From Streptomyces wedmorensis (lineage in GTDB: Bacteria > Actinomycetota > Actinomycetes > Streptomycetales > Streptomycetaceae), in NCBI RefSeq assembly GCF_000716445.1, contig NZ_JNWK01000003.1:186001-250000 (forward strand): a stretch of DNA of 64,000 bases. Direction: 5' to 3'. A program made the translations under genes and the position numbers. The notes under the pieces are model-generated. The model ran no database searches. It was not told the origin of the DNA and saw only the letters and a program-made list of their open reading frames with translations. Below, piece after piece: positions 1 to 9,117 of this stretch (the stretch's first letter is position 1; each line of letters starts with the position of its first letter).

Positions 1-1871
1 AGCAGCGCGGCCTCTTCGCCGGGTACGACGAGCACCGGCGGGAGGTGCCCGGCGTTGGCGAAGGTGCAGCGGCGAGTGACGGCGTCGTAGACGGCGTAGA
101 CGCAGGTGGCGAGGTAGACCTCGGAGAGTTCGGGGCCCCGGGACTTCTGGCTGCGGGACTGCTGCGCGCCGATGGGGGCGCCGAGTCCGCGGGCGATCTC
201 GTCGAGGTGCGACAGGACCTCGGCCGGCTCCAGGTCGAGCTGGGCGAGGGTGCGGACGGCGGTGCGCAGTTCGCCCATGGCGACGGCCGCGCGCAGGCCG
301 CGGCCCATGACGTCCCCGATGACGAGGGCGGTGCGGTGGCCGGGCAGTTCGATGACGTCGAACCAGTCGCCGCCGACCTCGGTGGCGGTGGTGCCGGGCA
401 GGTAGCGGCAGGCGATGTCGAGGCCGGCCGCCTCGGGGTCGCCGGGCGGCAGCAGGCTGCGCTGGAGGATGAGGGCCCGTTCGTGCTCGCGGCGGTAGAG
501 GCGCGCGTTGTCGATGCAGACGGCGGCGCGGGCGGCGAGTTCGACGGCGAGGGCCCGGTCGCGTTCCCCGAAGGGTTCGCTGCCCTTGGTGCGGGAGAAC
601 TGGACGAGGCCGACGACGATGTCGTGGGCGACCATCGGCACGACCAGGGTGGACTGGACGAGTTCGCCGTCGGCGCCCGGCACCGTCCGGACGCGGCCGG
701 TGCGCAGGGCCCCGGCGCACGGCGAGTTGAACGGGTAGCGGTGGACGGCTCCGACCTCGATGGGGACGGGCCCGCAACAGCCGCTGTCCGGGGCGTGGCC
801 CTCGTCGGTTCTGAGGGGGGTGTCGGAGACGGCGCTGGCGAAGGCGACCCTGCGGAGTTCGGCGCTGCCCGCCCCGTAGCCGACGTCGTGGGAGCTGCCC
901 CATCGGCCGGGCGGGGCCTCGTCGCCGGTCAGCAGGCCCTGGTAGAGGTCGACGGAGGCGAGGTCGCAGAAGCCGGGGACGGCGACGTCGAGGAGCTCGC
1001 GGGCGGTGGCCTCCAGGTCGAGGGAGTTGCCTATGCGGGCCCCCGCCTCGTTGAGGAGGGCGAGGTTGCGGCGGGCGCTGGCGGCCTCCCTGGCCGCGTT
1101 GTGCCGGCGGGTGACGTCGATGCCGAGGCCGGCGACGCCGACCGGGCGGCCGGAGCCGCTGTGGACCCGGTAGAGGTTGATGGACCAGTGGCGGCGGTCG
1201 CGGGCACCGGGTGCGGCGCCGACGATCCGGAAGTCGGTGACGGACTCCCCCGTGTCCAGGACCCGCTGGAGGGCGGTGGTCATGCGGTCCGCCTCGGGCC
1301 GGGTGAGGTAGTCGTGGACGGTGCGGCCACGGTGGTCGTCGGCCGAGCCGCCGAAGACGGTGGCGAAGCGCCGGTTGGCCCGCTTCACCGTGAGGTCCGT
1401 GCCGAAGAGGAGGAAGCCGAAGGGAGATTGGCCGAATATCGCCTGGGAAGCGGCGAGGTCCGTCTCGATGCGCCGGAGGGCGCGCACATCGACGACGATG
1501 CAGAGCGCGGCCCGTTCCCCGGTCTCGGTCTCGCTCGGCATCACGTACATCTCGGCGATGCCGTGGGGCTGCTCCTCGCCGGGCAGACGGAAGGGGACGA
1601 GTCCCGTCCACTCCTTGCCGTCGAGGATCTCCCTGACCCGTCGGTGACCGCGCTCGCGCAGGTCGGCGGGCATGAAGGCCTCGACGGGGTCCTTGCCCCT
1701 GGCTTCCTCGGCGGTCACCCCGAAGAGGTCCACGGCCCGTCGGCTCCACTGCTCGACGAGGCCGTCGGGCCCGATCGAGAAGGAGGCGACCCGGATGTAG
1801 TCATAAATGGAGCCGGGCGGGCTGCTCTGCCACACGACGCCGCCGCTCGCCGTCTCGGATATCTCGCTCAC
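1..1871 (-). CDS. SpoIIE-family PP2C phosphatase with PAS and GAF sensor domains (3' end outside window)
   Basis: This is a regulatory serine phosphatase of the RsbU/SpoIIE type, expected to dephosphorylate anti-anti-sigma factors. Translating the minus strand from a GTG at 1871 (SD GGAGGGG, 8 nt upstream) gives an N-terminal PAS region (SIGPDGLVEQWS...), a second PAS domain (ASQAIFGQSPFGFLLF), a GAF domain (RIGNSLDLEATARELLDVAV...) and the PP2C/SpoIIE start with the metal-binding GGDWFD motif, then VIGDVMGRG. The frame is still open in the PP2C domain at base 1, so the C terminus is missing. The ATP-binding protein just upstream is the natural partner kinase. The family call is firm; the cognate sigma factor and the sensed signal are unknown. 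Confidence 0.93.
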   Translation of the reverse strand, partial: MSEISETASGGVVWQSSPPGSIYDYIRVASFSIGPDGLVEQWSRRAVDLFGVTAEEARGKDPVEAFMPADLRERGHRRVREILDGKEWTGLVPFRLPGEEQPHGIAEMYVMPSETETGERAALCIVVDVRALRRIETDLAASQAIFGQSPFGFLLFGTDLTVKRANRRFATVFGGSADDHRGRTVHDYLTRPEADRMTTALQRVLDTGESVTDFRIVGAAPGARDRRHWSINLYRVHSGSGRPVGVAGLGIDVTRRHNAAREAASARRNLALLNEAGARIGNSLDLEATARELLDVAVPGFCDLASVDLYQGLLTGDEAPPGRWGSSHDVGYGAGSAELRRVAFASAVSDTPLRTDEGHAPDSGCCGPVPIEVGAVHRYPFNSPCAGALRTGRVRTVPGADGELVQSTLVVPMVAHDIVVGLVQFSRTKGSEPFGERDRALAVELAARAAVCIDNARLYRREHERALILQRSLLPPGDPEAAGLDIACRYLPGTTATEVGGDWFDVIELPGHRTALVIGDVMGRGLRAAVAMGELRTAVRTLAQLDLEPAEVLSHLDEIARGLGAPIGAQQSRSQKSRGPELSEVYLATCVYAVYDAVTRRCTFANAGHLPPVLVVPGEEAAL

Positions 1872-2015
1872 GCGACCGTCCCCTCCAGCTCACCGCACCG
1901 GATCGGCCATGCCCGCAGTATTCAATACGGCAGGCCCCGACGGCACGACGTTCCCGATCACAGGGTGGTCTCGGTCGTCCCGTGCCGAGTACCGGTGATC
2001 GTTGTCCCTCCCTGT

Positions 2016-2438
2016 TTACTCACCAGGGAGAGCCAGCTCGAACCATACGGTTTTGCCCGTCCTTCCTTTACGGGTCCCCCAGCGGCGGGCGGAACAGGCC
2101 ACGAGGCCGAGGCCGCGGCCCCCCTCGTCCTCGGGTCCCGGGGCACGCGCGGTCGGCGGATCCGAAAGCGGATCGGAAACCTCCACGAGCAGCGCCGGCG
2201 GGTGGGCCGGGTCGGCGCCGCCGGGGTGGGTGCGGACGAGCCGGACCCCGATCGGGCCCGAGGCGTACCGCAGGGAGTTGGTCACCAGCTCGCTGACCAG
2301 CAGGACGGTCACATCACCGAGGGCCGCGTCGAGCTCCCAGGCCCGCAGGGTCTCGCGCACGGCGTGGCGGGCCGTGCGCACGGCGTTCGCCTCCGCGGGG
2401 AAGTTCCACTCGGCGCGGTCGCCGTCGGTGTCGATCAC
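2016..2438 (-). CDS. ATP-binding anti-sigma-type kinase (HATPase_c_2, RsbW-like)
   Basis: A 140-residue single-domain GHKL ATPase. The N-box is seen as SELVTNSLRYA (about residues 49-59), the G box as DEGGRGLGLV (about 104-113), followed by the usual RRWG...KTVWFEL ending. Members of this family bind and inhibit alternative sigma factors or phosphorylate their antagonists. It lies 144 bp upstream of the SpoIIE phosphatase in the same direction, so the two may form a kinase/phosphatase switch, although the gap means co-transcription is unproven. Streptomyces encode many paralogues, so the target cannot be named. Length is normal for the family. Confidence 0.93.
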   Translation of the reverse strand: MIDTDGDRAEWNFPAEANAVRTARHAVRETLRAWELDAALGDVTVLLVSELVTNSLRYASGPIGVRLVRTHPGGADPAHPPALLVEVSDPLSDPPTARAPGPEDEGGRGLGLVACSARRWGTRKGRTGKTVWFELALPGE

Positions 2439-2509
2439 ACCTGATCACTTCCCCAGCCGTGTGTCAGCAGGAAGGGCCACGTCCCCTTTCAAGGGATCAA
2501 TCTGGACAT

Positions 2510-2522
2510 ACCCGATATTCGG
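2510..2522. promoter_or_regulatory. short palindrome upstream of the ATP-binding kinase gene
   Basis: CCCGA-TAT-TCGGG is a perfect 5-bp-arm palindrome about 72 bp upstream of the leftward kinase start, in the 143-bp gap before the Nudix gene. It could be an operator or a weak hairpin. No known regulator is recognised. Confidence 0.25.
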
Positions 2523-2581
2523 GGCGGGATATCGTACGGGTTGCACCAGCGGGCGCACGGTGGCACGAACGGCGTAGAGAC

Positions 2582-3037
2582 TCAGTCCCGCGCTCCGTCG
2601 GCGGGCGCCTCCGGCAGCCTCAGCCCGGCCTCGGCCACGGCGGGGCGGTCCTGGTCGAGCCAGTCGACCGAGTCCAGCTCGTGCCGGGCAAGCCAGCGCA
2701 GCGCGTCGTGGTCCTCCAGCGGGCGCGGTGTGCCGGAGAGCAGCCGGGCGGTCCACACCCGCAGGACGTAACCGGGCTTCAGGGGCCACTCGCCGGGGAT
2801 GCGCTCGCCCGGCTCGACCTCCACGCCGAGTTCCTCGCGGAGCTCGCGGACCAGCGCCTCTTCTCCGGTCTCGCCCGGTTCGAGCTTGCCGCCGGGCAGT
2901 TCCCAGCGGCCGGCGAGCTCGACGGGGGCGCTGCGGCGGGCGGCGAGCAGCCGCCCCCCGTCGTACAGGGCTCCCGCGACGACGACCACGGCGCCGGGCT
3001 CACGGGTCGGGGCGGGGTCGGTGGTGCGTTCCGTCAT
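2582..3037 (-). CDS. Nudix hydrolase, MutT-like, (d)NTP pyrophosphohydrolase family
   Basis: A 151-residue cytoplasmic protein with a complete Nudix box, G50-x5-E56-x7-R64-E65-L-x-E68-E69-x-G71. Close relatives sanitise oxidised or non-canonical nucleoside triphosphates (8-oxo-dGTP type), but the exact substrate is not visible. The start is the ATG at 3037 (MTERTTDPAP). The frame stays open further upstream, but that extension is low-complexity shadow of the next gene. It is transcribed leftward after a SPOR-domain microprotein, with 40 bp between them. The family call is strong; MutT versus another NTP-PPase is undecided. Confidence 0.92.
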   Translation of the reverse strand: MTERTTDPAPTREPGAVVVVAGALYDGGRLLAARRSAPVELAGRWELPGGKLEPGETGEEALVRELREELGVEVEPGERIPGEWPLKPGYVLRVWTARLLSGTPRPLEDHDALRWLARHELDSVDWLDQDRPAVAEAGLRLPEAPADGARD

Positions 3038-3077
3038 GGGCGCGAGCGTAGCCCGGCCCGGTCGGCGACCGCCGGGC

Positions 3078-3257
3078 TCAGAGAGCGGGGGTACCGATGT
3101 GCTCGACCCAGTAGAGCTGCTTGTGACCGCGGTCGTCGAGACTGTCCGCGATCTTCTGGGCCTCGTCCTTGGTCGCGTACCGCCCCACCCGGTAGCGATT
3201 GCCGTTGTCGTCCTGCCGTATGACGAGCCAAGGCAGGAGGGGGCCACCGTCGGTCAT
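3078..3257 (-). CDS. SPOR-domain-like microprotein (59 aa)
   Basis: A 59-residue protein starting at the ATG at 3257 behind a strong SD (GGAAGGAG, 7 nt). The fold-defining pattern is visible: LPWLVIRQDDNGNRYRVG, then RYATKDEAQKIADSLDDRG, ending in QLYWVEHIG. That is a beta-alpha-beta SPOR-like motif, and SPOR domains in larger proteins bind denuded peptidoglycan. There is no signal peptide, so a cell-wall role is uncertain. Small actinomycete proteins of this type are common and uncharacterised. It may be co-transcribed with the Nudix gene 40 bp downstream. Confidence 0.82.
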   Translation of the reverse strand: MTDGGPLLPWLVIRQDDNGNRYRVGRYATKDEAQKIADSLDDRGHKQLYWVEHIGTPAL

Positions 3258-3525
3258 CGGGCTGCTCCTTCCACGGGTCCGGGCGCCGTCGAGGATCTCC
3301 GGGAAACCTCAATCCGCATATGCCGGAGCTTACGCCTGACCTTCACACAGCGGATATGCGTTTTCACAAAGAGATACGGATCGGCCGGGAACCGACGCAA
3401 CGAGGCCGAACCTCACGCATCGACTCCCTCATCGGGCGCACAGGAGCAGCCGCCGGCCCCCACGAACGCGGGGCGGCGCGGGCGGCAGCCCCATCGGCTG
3501 CCGCATACGCGGGCGGGCGCGGGTG

Positions 3526-4278
3526 TCAGCGCACCGGCAGGTGGTAGGCGATGCGGTAGCGGTCGGCGGGGACGACGACGTCGGCCGTCTCGACGGCGCG
3601 GCCGGAGGCGTAATAGGTCCGCTCGACGACCATGACCACGTGCCCGGGGACCCCGCCGAGCGCGAGGAGTTCCTCGGCGAGGCCGGGTCTGGCCCCGACC
3701 TCCTCCACCACGTTGTCCACGACCACGTCGATCGCGGCCATGCGCTCCACGACGCCGCAGCCGCCGAGCGGCCCCTCCTCGGGCAGCATGACCGGCGTCC
3801 GGCCGGTGACGGCGAGCGGCTCCCAGGAGGTGGAGACCATCATGGGCTCGCCCCCGTCCCGGTACACGTACCGCGTGCGCATCACCCGCTCCCCCGGCTC
3901 GATGCCGAGCCGCTCGGCGACCTCGACGCTCGCCGGCTCCTGCTCGCTGTTCGACTCCCAGGTGCCGCGGGCACCCTCGGCCGCCTGCTCCTGGCGGAAG
4001 GGGGTGGCGCCGGCGGCGGGGCGGTAGCCGGAGCGGGCGATGCGCCGCGGCACGGGGCGCTCCCGCACGTACGTGCCGGAACCCGAGCGCCCCTCCACGA
4101 GCCCTTCGGCCATGAGCACCTTGCGGGCCTCCAGCGCGACGGTGTCCGACACCCCGTACTCCTCGCGGATGCGTGCCTGCGAGGGGAGGCGGGTATGCGG
4201 GGGAAGCGAGCCGTTGGCGATCTTCTCCCGCAGATCGCTCGCCACGCGCAGATAGGCGGGCTGCTCACCGAACGTCAC
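3526..4278 (-). CDS. GntR-family transcriptional regulator (HutC/UTRA subfamily)
   Basis: A 250-residue regulator. Residues about 5-72 are a winged helix (RLPSQARIREEYGVSD as recognition region, then the wing SGSGTYV), and residues about 95-245 are a UTRA ligand-binding domain (GERVMRTRYVYRDGGEPMM). HutC-type GntR proteins usually respond to small metabolites such as phosphosugars or histidine derivatives. It is not DasR by sequence, because the N terminus and UTRA core differ. It is divergent from the chitinase gene across a 241-bp intergenic region holding a DasR-type operator, so it may regulate itself and/or the chitinase. Binding specificity is inferred only from position. Confidence 0.93.
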   Translation of the reverse strand: MTFGEQPAYLRVASDLREKIANGSLPPHTRLPSQARIREEYGVSDTVALEARKVLMAEGLVEGRSGSGTYVRERPVPRRIARSGYRPAAGATPFRQEQAAEGARGTWESNSEQEPASVEVAERLGIEPGERVMRTRYVYRDGGEPMMVSTSWEPLAVTGRTPVMLPEEGPLGGCGVVERMAAIDVVVDNVVEEVGARPGLAEELLALGGVPGHVVMVVERTYYASGRAVETADVVVPADRYRIAYHLPVR

Positions 4279-4438
4279 TGGACACTCCCCTCAGGTTGAC
4301 TGACAGCAACAGACTGACAACCGACGGTGGCGATCCGCAAGCATGGGCCAAAGTTTCACTCGAAGTGATGACACCTGGGCGAGAGGGCTTGCTACCGAGG
4401 GTCACCCCGGATAGGCGACGCCGGACCCCTTGACCCCC

Positions 4439-4454
4439 ATTGGTACAGACCAAT
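4439..4454. promoter_or_regulatory. DasR-responsive element (dre) upstream of the chitinase gene
   Basis: ATTGGTACAGACCAAT is an imperfect inverted repeat that closely matches the 16-bp dre consensus of the GlcNAc-responsive regulator DasR (roughly A-y-TGGTCTAGACCA-r-T). It is 66 bp upstream of the chitinase start, the usual place for repression of chitinase promoters relieved by glucosamine-6-phosphate. DasR itself is not in this window. Confidence 0.85.
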
Positions 4455-4519
4455 ACGTTCCTGCCTGAACCTCCCGGACCCACCGCACGCTCCATCCCGC
4501 CTCGCACAGGAACGAGCCC

Positions 4520-5869
4520 ATGCGTCCCACAGCCATGACCAAGCTGACCTTCGGCGCGGCCGCCGCCGCCACCCTCGGCCTCCTCGCCACCCTGACTCCG
4601 ACCGCCGAAGCGCACCAGTCCTCCGACGCGCACCGGCCCACCGCGCACGCACCCGCCCTGAAGCGCATCGGCTACTTCACCCAATGGGGCATCTACGGAA
4701 GGAACTTCCAGGTCAAGGACCTGGAGACGAGCGGCACCGCCGCCAAGCTCAGCCACGTCAACTACGCCTTCGGCGTGATCGGTCCGGACGGCAAGTGCCT
4801 CATGGGCAACGCCCCCGGCTCCGACCCCTGGGCCGACTACGTGCGCCCGGTGGACGCGGCCAACTCCGTGGACGGCGTGGCCGACACGGCCGACCAGCGC
4901 CTGGCCGGCAACTTCAACGAACTGCGCGAGCTCAAGGCCGAGCACCCCGGCCTCAAGGTCATGATCTCGCTGGGCGGCTGGAGCGGCTCCGCCCACTTCT
5001 CCGACGCCGTGCGCACCGACGCCGGCCGCAAGGCCCTCGTCGCCTCCTGCATCGACACCTACATCAAGGGAAACCTGCCCGTCGACGGCGCGCGCGGCGG
5101 CGCCGGCGCGGCGGCCGGGGTCTTCGACGGGATCGACCTGGACTGGGAGTGGCCCGGCTCGGACGGCGCCCCCGGCAACGTGATCCGGCCGGAGGACAAG
5201 CCCAACTTCACCAAGCTGGTACGGGAGTTCCGCGTCCAGCTCGACGCCTACGGGCGCTCGCTGCCGCAGCGCAGGCACTACGACCTCAGCGCGTACGTCC
5301 CCACCGCGCCCGCCAAGATCGACGCGGGCTTCGAAGTCCCCAAGATCATCCGGGACTTCGACTTCGTCAATCTCCAGGGCTACGACTTCCACGTCTCCGG
5401 CGAGAAGACCACCGCCCAGCAGTCCGCGCTCTTCGCCAGGAACGACTTCAGCGTCGACCAGACCGTCAAGGCCTGGCTGCGCCGCGGCGCCCCCGCCCAC
5501 AAGCTCGTGGTGGGCATGCCGTTCTACGGCCAGGGCTGGACCGGCGTCACAGGCGGCGGCGACGGCCTCGGACAGCCCGCCGCGGGCCCCGCCCCCGCGA
5601 CCTGGGTCGCCGGCTCGGAGGACTACAAGCACCTGAGGAAACTGGCCGACTCGGGGACGTACAAGCTCTACCGGGGGCCGCGCGGCGGCCACGCCTGGCT
5701 CTTCGACGGCACCACCCTGTGGACCTACGACGACTCCACCGTCCTGCGCACCAAGGCGTCCTACGTCCGGCAGCACGGACTCGGCGGCGCCATGGTCTGG
5801 TCCCTCGACGGCGACACCCCGAACGGTGAACTGATCACCGCGATCGACCGCGGCCTGACCCGCCGCTGA
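4520..5869 (+). CDS. secreted glycoside hydrolase family 18 chitinase
   Basis: This enzyme hydrolyses beta-1,4-GlcNAc linkages in chitin outside the cell. A 449-residue precursor has a signal peptide (about residues 1-31, ending TAEA), then a (beta/alpha)8 GH18 domain. SLGGWS is at 150-155, and the catalytic DxxDxDWE motif is DGIDLDWEWP at 203-212 with Glu210 as acid/base. YDFH and the late MVWSLDGD strand are also present. There is no carbohydrate-binding or fibronectin domain, so this is a single-domain chitinase. The start is the ATG at 4520; a second ATG at 4535 is possible. The upstream dre site predicts DasR control and induction by chitin-derived sugars. Confidence 0.95.
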   Translation: MRPTAMTKLTFGAAAAATLGLLATLTPTAEAHQSSDAHRPTAHAPALKRIGYFTQWGIYGRNFQVKDLETSGTAAKLSHVNYAFGVIGPDGKCLMGNAPGSDPWADYVRPVDAANSVDGVADTADQRLAGNFNELRELKAEHPGLKVMISLGGWSGSAHFSDAVRTDAGRKALVASCIDTYIKGNLPVDGARGGAGAAAGVFDGIDLDWEWPGSDGAPGNVIRPEDKPNFTKLVREFRVQLDAYGRSLPQRRHYDLSAYVPTAPAKIDAGFEVPKIIRDFDFVNLQGYDFHVSGEKTTAQQSALFARNDFSVDQTVKAWLRRGAPAHKLVVGMPFYGQGWTGVTGGGDGLGQPAAGPAPATWVAGSEDYKHLRKLADSGTYKLYRGPRGGHAWLFDGTTLWTYDDSTVLRTKASYVRQHGLGGAMVWSLDGDTPNGELITAIDRGLTRR

Positions 5870-5999
5870 CGCCCCGGGCCCGGCAGCTCACAGGCCCTGG
5901 CCCCCCGATGACCGCCGCGGCCCCGCACGGGACCGCACGCGGCCCTGACCGCCGCCGCAGGCCGAACCGGCGCGACGCCGACCGGCCTCCGGCGGCGGC

Positions 6000-7178
6000 T
6001 CAGGCCGAGGTTTCCTCCTCCACCGGCGGCGTGTCCGTCAGGTCGAGGGCGGTCCGGACGTCCGCGCCGAGGTCCTCGGGCAGGAGGTCCCAGGCGTCCT
6101 CGTAATCCGCCCAGTACGCCTCCGCGTCGGCCGCCTCCGCCAGCTTGCGCCACTTCTTCGAGGCCGCGTCGAGGGTGGTGCCGAGCTCCGCGACCGGGCC
6201 GTTGGCGGCGGCGGGCCAGTGCCGCCCCTTGAGCCCCTCGCGCGCCGCGTCGACGGCCTTCAGCATCTCGCCGGCCCACGCCTTGTTGGCGGCGAAGTCC
6301 TCGTCCGGGTCGTCCTCCGGCTCCGCGTACACGGTCGTCTCGATGGGGTTGACGGCCCTCAGGAAGGACGTCTGGTCCGCGTTCAGGGTGGTGGTGTCGG
6401 AACGCACCGAGCCCTTGTAGGGGTCGCCCTCCGTGGCGTACGCGCAGATCACGGTCCGGTCGCCGCCGCGCCACGTCTGGCTGCTGGGCAGGTAGTAGTA
6501 CGTCCAGACGTCCGTGGGAACGGCCCAGGTGTCCAGCGCGTACGCCGTGTTGATCGTGTCGCAGCGCTTCTCCGCCACCTCGTCGAGCGCGTCGTCGCCG
6601 GGCCACTTGTCGAAGCCGGTGATCTTGAAGCGGCCGGTCGCCTCGCCGTCGTGCGCCAGGTCGCAGTCGACGACCTCGACCTCCGTCGCGAAGTCCTCCA
6701 GCTTGTCGTCGTCCAGGAAGCACTGCCCGGTCCGCAGCGACGCCGGGGACTTCGAGCGGGACGCCTCGTCCACGCCCTCCTTGAAGCCGTCCCACGCCGA
6801 ACCGATACCGCCGGTCACGAGGCCGACGACGAGCAGCAGGCAGCTCACCGCGGAGAGTACGATGCCCGCGATCGCCAGCCCCTTGCCCGCCTGGTCCTTC
6901 TTCCTGATCTGCGGGAGGGCTATGAGCCCGAGGACCAGACCGAGCGGCGGGAGGCAGCAGACGATGCCGGAGACGAGGGAGCCGACGGCGAGGCCGTTGG
7001 TGCTCCGCCGCGGCTGCCCGTAGGGAACGGCGCCCGGCATCCCGGGCTGACCGTACGCGTACGGCATCCCCGGGGAGGTGTACGGGCCGGGGGCGGGCCA
7101 TCCCTGCGACTGCGGGGCTCCCTGCTGCGGCACTCCCTCCGGCGACGGGGGCGGCGGGGTCGGCTGGGTCGGCTCCAC
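6000..7178 (-). CDS. DUF4190/septum-formation-like membrane protein with proline-rich N terminus
   Basis: The predicted protein has 392 residues. The GTG at 7178 is chosen because AGGAG lies 7 nt upstream; an in-frame ATG at 7217 lacks an SD. Layout: a cytosolic Pro/Gly/Gln-rich leader (about 1-55), two hydrophobic helices forming a DUF4190-type hairpin (LAVGSLVSGIVCCLPPLGLV and LAIAGIVLSAVSCLLLVVGL) separated by a basic loop, then a long extracellular domain with paired cysteines (TGQCFLDDD..., VVDCDLAHDGEATGRF, RCDTIN). That pattern matches actinobacterial septum-formation family proteins. Function is not established and no catalytic motif is seen. It converges on the chitinase gene. Confidence 0.8.
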   Translation of the reverse strand: MEPTQPTPPPPSPEGVPQQGAPQSQGWPAPGPYTSPGMPYAYGQPGMPGAVPYGQPRRSTNGLAVGSLVSGIVCCLPPLGLVLGLIALPQIRKKDQAGKGLAIAGIVLSAVSCLLLVVGLVTGGIGSAWDGFKEGVDEASRSKSPASLRTGQCFLDDDKLEDFATEVEVVDCDLAHDGEATGRFKITGFDKWPGDDALDEVAEKRCDTINTAYALDTWAVPTDVWTYYYLPSSQTWRGGDRTVICAYATEGDPYKGSVRSDTTTLNADQTSFLRAVNPIETTVYAEPEDDPDEDFAANKAWAGEMLKAVDAAREGLKGRHWPAAANGPVAELGTTLDAASKKWRKLAEAADAEAYWADYEDAWDLLPEDLGADVRTALDLTDTPPVEEETSA

Positions 7179-7286
7179 GGGTACGGTGCTCCTGTTTCGG
7201 GGCGGCGGCGCGAACAAACGATCGGGCGCGCATCGTACGTGGCCGAGTGGAACGGACGGGAAGGCGGGGGCGACCGCGCGGGGACG

Positions 7287-7322
7287 CCGAGGGGCGGTCG
7301 CCCGCCGGCGACCGCCCCTCGG
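7287..7322 (-). terminator. hairpin terminator downstream of the S8 protease gene
   Basis: Perfect 16-bp arms (CCGAGGGGCGGTCGCC at 7287-7302 and its complement at 7307-7322) with a 4-nt loop, starting 22 bp past the protease stop codon. There is no U tract, as is normal in Streptomyces. Confidence 0.8.
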
Positions 7323-7343
7323 TGTTCATGGTTCAGCCGTGGC

Positions 7344-8918
7344 TCAGAACTGCAGGGCCCAGGAGTCGATCTTCCCGGTGTCGATGGACGCGTTGTCCGT
7401 GACCCGCAGCTTCCAGGTGCCGTTGGCGACCTCCGAGGAGGCGTTCACGGTGTACGTGGTGTTGATGTTGTCCGCGCTGCCGCCGGTGCCGAAGGCCTTC
7501 AGGGTGTACGCCGAGCCGTCCGGGGCGATCAGCTGGACCTGGAGGTCACCGATGTAGGTGTGGACGATGTTCACCGGCACCTGGAGGCCGGAGGGCGCGT
7601 TGCCGGAGACTCCGCTGACGGTGACCGGGGACTCGACGGTCGCGTTGTCGTTGATCGCGTAGTCCGCGGTGTTCTCGAACTTCGGGCCGGTGGGCGGCGG
7701 GGTGGTGCCGCCGCCGACGTACAGGAGCCGGTTCGGGGAGCCGCTGCCGGGGCTGGTGACGACGTTCGGCGTGGCGGCGTTCACGAGGGCCGTGGAGACC
7801 TGCGCGGGGGTCGCCGTGGGGTTGTCCGCCAGGTAGAGGGCGGCGGCGCCGGCGACGTGGGGGGACGCCATCGACGTACCGGAGATGGTGTTGGTGGCGG
7901 TGTCGCCGGTGTTCCAGGACGACTTGATGGAGGAGCCGGGGGCGAAGAGGTCGAGGCCGCTGCCGTAGTTGGAGTAGCTGGCCTTGGCGTCGCTCGACGT
8001 CGTGGCGCCGACCGTGATGGCCTCGGCCACCCGCGCGGGCGAGTGGTTGGCGGCGTTGTCGGTCTCGTTGCCGGCGGCGACCGCGTAGGTGACGCCGGAG
8101 GCGATCGAGTTGCGGACGGCCTGGTCGAGGACGGTGTCGACGTCGCCGCCGAGGCTCATGTTGGCGACGGCCGGCTTGACTGCGTTCCGCGTCACCCAGT
8201 CGATGCCCGCGACGACCTGCTCGGTGGTGCCGGAGCCGGAGTCGTCGAGGACGCGGACGCCGACGATCTTCGCCTTCTTGGCGACGCCGTACGACGAGCC
8301 CGCGACGGTGCCGGCGACGTGGGTGCCGTGGCCGTGGCCGTCCTGGGCGGTGTTGTCGTTGTCGATGGCGTCGTAGCCGTTGGAGGCGCGGCCGCCGAAG
8401 TCGCTGTGGCTGATGCGGACGCCGGTGTCGATGACGTACGCCGTGACGCCCTGGCCCGCGCTGTCCGGGTAGGTGTAACTCTGGTTCAGCGGAAGGGCCT
8501 TCTGGTCGATCCGGTCGAGGCCCCAGGACGGCGGGGAGGGCTGGGTGGCGTCGACGTGGAAGACGCGGTTCTGGACGACGGACCGGACGGCCGGGTCGGC
8601 CGCGAGCTTCCGCGCCTGCGCCTCGGAGAGTTCCACGGAGTAGCCGTTGATCGCGGAGGTGTACGTCCGCTTGATCTTCGCCCCGAACTTGGCGGCGACG
8701 GCGCGGCCCTGAGCGGTCTCCGCCTGCGCCGACTCGTCGAGGGTGACGATGTAGCTGCCCGCGATGGTGCCTTCGGCGCCCGCGTTGGCGATGACGCCTT
8801 CCGGGGCGGCCGGCGAGGCGGCGGCCGGGAGGGCGGAGAGCGAGCCGAGGGCGAGGGCGGCGACGGCTATGGCCGCGGCGGTGGCGGTTCGACGACGTGC
8901 GTCTCGCGTCACTGACAT
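7344..8918 (-). CDS. secreted subtilisin-like serine protease (S8) with I9 propeptide and P-domain
   Basis: A 524-residue secreted endopeptidase precursor starting MSVTRDARRR at 8918. Order: signal peptide (about 1-35), inhibitor-I9 propeptide (YIVTLDESAQ to about 122), and the S8A catalytic domain with Asp164 (VIDTGV), His197 (in GHGTHVAG), oxyanion Asn284 (AAGNE) and Ser349 (GTSMASPHVAG). A Pro/Gly linker follows, then a C-terminal proprotein-convertase P-domain-like beta sandwich (FENTADYAINDNATVESPV to LRVTDNASIDTGKIDSW). All catalytic residues are intact. It is divergent from the PLP-enzyme gene over about 200 bp. The substrate is unknown; extracellular protein nutrition or morphological processing are typical roles. 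Confidence 0.95.
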   Translation of the reverse strand: MSVTRDARRRTATAAAIAVAALALGSLSALPAAASPAAPEGVIANAGAEGTIAGSYIVTLDESAQAETAQGRAVAAKFGAKIKRTYTSAINGYSVELSEAQARKLAADPAVRSVVQNRVFHVDATQPSPPSWGLDRIDQKALPLNQSYTYPDSAGQGVTAYVIDTGVRISHSDFGGRASNGYDAIDNDNTAQDGHGHGTHVAGTVAGSSYGVAKKAKIVGVRVLDDSGSGTTEQVVAGIDWVTRNAVKPAVANMSLGGDVDTVLDQAVRNSIASGVTYAVAAGNETDNAANHSPARVAEAITVGATTSSDAKASYSNYGSGLDLFAPGSSIKSSWNTGDTATNTISGTSMASPHVAGAAALYLADNPTATPAQVSTALVNAATPNVVTSPGSGSPNRLLYVGGGTTPPPTGPKFENTADYAINDNATVESPVTVSGVSGNAPSGLQVPVNIVHTYIGDLQVQLIAPDGSAYTLKAFGTGGSADNINTTYTVNASSEVANGTWKLRVTDNASIDTGKIDSWALQF

Positions 8919-9117
8919 GGGGAGGGTCCTCCTCGTGGGGGGTGTGCACTGCCGTGGGGATGCGGCGGGAACATTCGAATATGGCGAGGACATGACAAGC
9001 CGACAGAAGATGTCCACGCCGTTTCGAACGTCCGGCTGCCGAGCGAAAGATTGACTGATCCATAGGAATCCCACAAGGGCCCCCGGCGGCCCGTAACGCC
9101 CGCGCCACACGGCTGCC

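Noticed and set aside
45..2444. A very long rightward open frame over the phosphatase and kinase genes
   Set aside because: Its translation is Gly/Val/Ala/Asp-rich low-complexity sequence, the usual antisense shadow of high-GC genes; the minus strand encodes recognisable PAS, GAF, PP2C and HATPase domains.
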